A stretch of 17,615 nucleotides of DNA from Anaerolineae bacterium. Its GTDB lineage: Bacteria; Chloroflexota; Anaerolineae; B4-G1; SLSP01. Below, piece by piece: positions 16,027 to 17,615 of the stretch. Below the pieces are notes generated by a model that was not told the origin of the DNA, ran no database searches, and saw nothing but the letters and a program-made list of their open reading frames with translations. The stretch covers positions 1-17,615 of the forward strand of contig JAGPHL010000034.1 in NCBI GenBank assembly GCA_018055515.1. Direction: 5' to 3'. The position numbers and the translations under genes were made by a program. Position 1 is the first letter of the stretch. The number at the start of each line of letters is the position of its first letter.

Positions 16027-17418
16027 TTATGGCGAAGTCATCGCCTCCGCCTGCCAGGGTTCATCGTCCCAATCGCTCTGTGGCAGGTTGAGGGGCGCCG
16101 TCTGAGCATACACGGCGCGAATGTCGGCGACCAAAAAGACCGAGCCGGTCACCAGGATGCCAAACTCACTGTCCGCCCGCTGACAGGCCTGCTCCAGGGC
16201 CCGCTGCGGATTGACGGCGATTTCCGCGCCGTGTCCCAGGTCAGCGCACAAGTCCGCCAGCTGATAGGGGACGGCCGCGCGGGGATGGTAGGAGCGGGTC
16301 ACGATGATGTGCTCGCTGACGGGCAGCAGCGCGCGCAAGATCCCGGCAATGTCCTTATCGGTGGACGCGCCAAAGACGAGGATCCACCGCCGGCCGGGGA
16401 ACCATTCCGCGAGCGAGTCCGCCAGCCGTTGCGCGGAATAGGCGTTGTGAGCGCAGTCCACGACCAGCAACGGATCATGGTGCAACACTTCCATGCGGCC
16501 GGGCCAGACGGTGTGTGCAAGTCCCTCCCGCACGGTCTGCGGCGTGAATTGGGGAAGGCCGTGCTCTCGCGCCACGGCCGCCGCGGTCACCGCCGTTGCA
16601 GCATTTTCGCGCTGGAAGCTGCCGATGAGAGGCAGCTCGTACTCGCCCTCGAAAGCATCGGGGGCACCGTTGTGCTGCAGGACAAAACGTTGACGGTGAT
16701 ACCGGCGCTCCAGCACTTCCCAGGTCCAGGTGCGCTCGACGAGGGTAAGCGGGGCCTCTCGAGCGGCCGCGACGGTCTCGAAGACGGCACGGGCTTCGGG
16801 GTGTTGGGGCGCCACCACTACCGGCACCCCCGGCTTGATGATGCCGGCTTTTTCGCCCGCGATCGCCGCGAGCGTGTCCCCCAGCAGATAGGTGTGATCC
16901 AGGCTGATCGAGGTGATGACGCTGACGAGCGGGGTAATGACATTCGTGGCGTCCAGCCGTCCGCCGAGGCCCACTTCGATCACGGCAAGGTCCACCTGCT
17001 GGCGGGCGAAGTAGAGGAAAGCCAGCGCCGTCGTCACCTCAAAGATCGTCAGGTCGGGGTTGTCGCCGATGAGGGGCCGCAGTTCGGTGAGCATGGCGGC
17101 CATGTCGGCGCGCGAGATCGGCTCGCCGTTGATCTGCATCCGCTCACGGTAAGTGTGCAGGTGCGGGGAGGTGTAGAGCCCGGTCTTCAGTCCGGCCGCG
17201 ACCCCTATGGAAGCCAGCATCGCCGAAACAGAGCCCTTGCCCTTGGTGCCGGCAATGTGCAGTTTGGGATACGCCAGGTGCGGATTCCCCAGCTGTGCCA
17301 GGAAATCCACCACCCGCTCGAGACGAAACTCCTCCGGGGAGTACCGCTCGATGCGGCGCTTTTCATAATCTACCAGGCTATAAAGGTATCTCAGGGCTTC
17401 ATGGTAGTTCATGGTCAT
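16027..17418 (-). CDS. folC: Folylpolyglutamate synthase / dihydrofolate synthase
   Basis: This 463-residue Mur-ligase-family enzyme adds glutamate to folates and possibly to dihydropteroate, using ATP in the cytosol. The P-loop is HIAGTKGKGSVSA (54-66). Further hallmarks are SPHL (84-87), FEVTTALAF (126-134), EVGLGGRLDATNV (148-160), DHTYLLGDT followed by IAGEKAGIIKPG (186-197), WPGRMEV (305-311), and DCAHN (321-325), where the commoner form is DGAHN. The C-terminus has GSVFLVADIRA (425-435). Whether it does both reactions cannot be read here. The ATG at 17418 and a second at 17412 are both possible; MNYHEAL from 17412 matches the usual family N-terminus, and neither has a strong ribosome site (GGA close by). 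Its own promoter lies at 17464-17491. Confidence 0.95.
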   Translation of the reverse strand: MTMNYHEALRYLYSLVDYEKRRIERYSPEEFRLERVVDFLAQLGNPHLAYPKLHIAGTKGKGSVSAMLASIGVAAGLKTGLYTSPHLHTYRERMQINGEPISRADMAAMLTELRPLIGDNPDLTIFEVTTALAFLYFARQQVDLAVIEVGLGGRLDATNVITPLVSVITSISLDHTYLLGDTLAAIAGEKAGIIKPGVPVVVAPQHPEARAVFETVAAAREAPLTLVERTWTWEVLERRYHRQRFVLQHNGAPDAFEGEYELPLIGSFQRENAATAVTAAAVAREHGLPQFTPQTVREGLAHTVWPGRMEVLHHDPLLVVDCAHNAYSAQRLADSLAEWFPGRRWILVFGASTDKDIAGILRALLPVSEHIIVTRSYHPRAAVPYQLADLCADLGHGAEIAVNPQRALEQACQRADSEFGILVTGSVFLVADIRAVYAQTAPLNLPQSDWDDEPWQAEAMTSP

Positions 17419-17430
17419 TCATCCACACAT

Positions 17431-17458
17431 AAAGAATGGAGCCGGAAGCCCGGCTCCA
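17431..17458 (-). terminator. Hairpin with U-rich tail downstream of tsaD, also at the 5' end of folC mRNA
   Basis: TGGAGCCGG (17437-17445) pairs with CCGGCTCCA (17450-17458), a perfect 9-bp stem with a 4-nt loop. Reading leftward it is followed by TTCTTT (17431-17436), an imperfect U-tract. It lies 46 bp after the tsaD stop and 12 bp before the folC ATG. The predicted folC transcript starts at the edge of this stem. Confidence 0.6.
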
Positions 17459-17463
17459 GAGCT

Positions 17464-17491
17464 ATTTTACCCGATTTTAGGGCTTTGACAA
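17464..17491 (-). promoter_or_regulatory. Promoter for folC-lon
   Basis: On the minus strand TTGTCA (17486-17491, 5/6) and TAAAAT (17464-17469, 5/6) are separated by 16 nt. Transcription would begin near 17457, about 40 nt before the folC start and at the first base or two of the hairpin. Confidence 0.6.
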
Positions 17492-17504
17492 GGGTAGCGG
17501 CAGG

Positions 17505-17615
17505 TTACATCAGGCGCGCGTTGGGGGCGATATCCAGGTCGAGGTTGCCGCGGACGCCCGCCTGAAAGCGGCGGCTGCCAGCGGCGGCAATCATCGCCGC
17601 GTTGTCGGTGCAGAG
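17505..17615 (-). CDS. tsaD: TsaD (tRNA N6-threonylcarbamoyladenosine transferase), C-terminal 36 residues
   Basis: The frame enters from the right edge and ends with TAA at 17505-17507. It reads LCTDNAAMIAAAG and continues SRRFQAGVRGNLDLDIAPNARLM. CTDNAAMIA is the highly conserved C-terminal motif of the TsaD/Kae1/OSGEP family, whose aspartate binds the active-site metal. TsaD transfers threonylcarbamoyl to A37 of ANN-decoding tRNAs with TsaB and TsaE. The short tail after the motif is normal. It is followed by the hairpin at 17431-17458 and then folC on the same strand. Confidence 0.9.
   Translation of the reverse strand, partial: LCTDNAAMIAAAGSRRFQAGVRGNLDLDIAPNARLM

Noticed and set aside
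17485..17510. Plus-strand TTGACA (17485-17490) with TTACAT downstream as a promoter
   Set aside because: The spacer is only 14 nt and the transcript would run antisense into tsaD; the minus-strand promoter on the same bases fits better.

Overview
The window looks like chromosome of a member of the Chloroflexota, probably Anaerolineae-like. Evidence: GC-rich coding with GTG and TTG starts, a membrane-anchored protein with a Pro/Thr-rich linker, a molybdopterin molybdotransferase carrying a C-terminal periplasmic-binding-protein-like domain, a cytosolic DegS-type kinase, and a Tad/Flp secretion core with no secretin. The assignment is inferred from gene content and protein style; no rRNA or phylogenetic marker comparison was possible.

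Layout. Positions 1-107 hold the first 35 codons of an unidentified minus-strand gene. It diverges from moeA-PBP (405-2336), and the 297-bp gap between them carries a promoter for each side. On the plus strand follow a PT-linker exported protein (2394-3221), a DAO-type FAD oxidoreductase (3266-4330) and a two-component pair, a NarL/LuxR-type regulator (4396-5085) then a DegS-like kinase (5135-6175). After a promoter region rich in symmetric repeats comes a Tad cluster: cpaB/rcpC (6343-7428), tadZ/cpaE (7460-8755), tadA/cpaF (8792-10195), tadB (10226-11161) and tadC (11180-12106). comF (12096-12887) and long-form hpf (12921-13481) continue in the same direction with short gaps. A 14-bp hairpin closes this plus-strand run and also the convergent minus-strand lon. 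On the minus strand, reading right to left, are the last 36 codons of tsaD (17505 to the window end), folC (16027-17418) and lon (13558-16011).

How the parts fit. CpaB, TadZ, TadA, TadB and TadC form the cytoplasmic and inner-membrane motor and platform of a type IVc (Tad) pilus or secretion machine. Pilins, pilin peptidase and minor pilins are not in this window and must lie elsewhere. The upstream two-component pair and the intact receiver domain on TadZ suggest phospho-relay control of the apparatus; this is inference. ComF at the end of the cluster could point to DNA uptake, though comF next to hpf is also a common housekeeping arrangement. tsaD, folC and lon are housekeeping genes.

I found no CRISPR array, insertion sequence, phage gene, tRNA or rRNA. 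Nothing here is clearly a new system. The most notable points are the intact receiver fused to a lysine-less TadZ P-loop, the degenerate N-box of the kinase, the symmetric elements in the tad promoter region, and a hairpin that seems to serve both as tsaD terminator and as the 5' end of folC mRNA.
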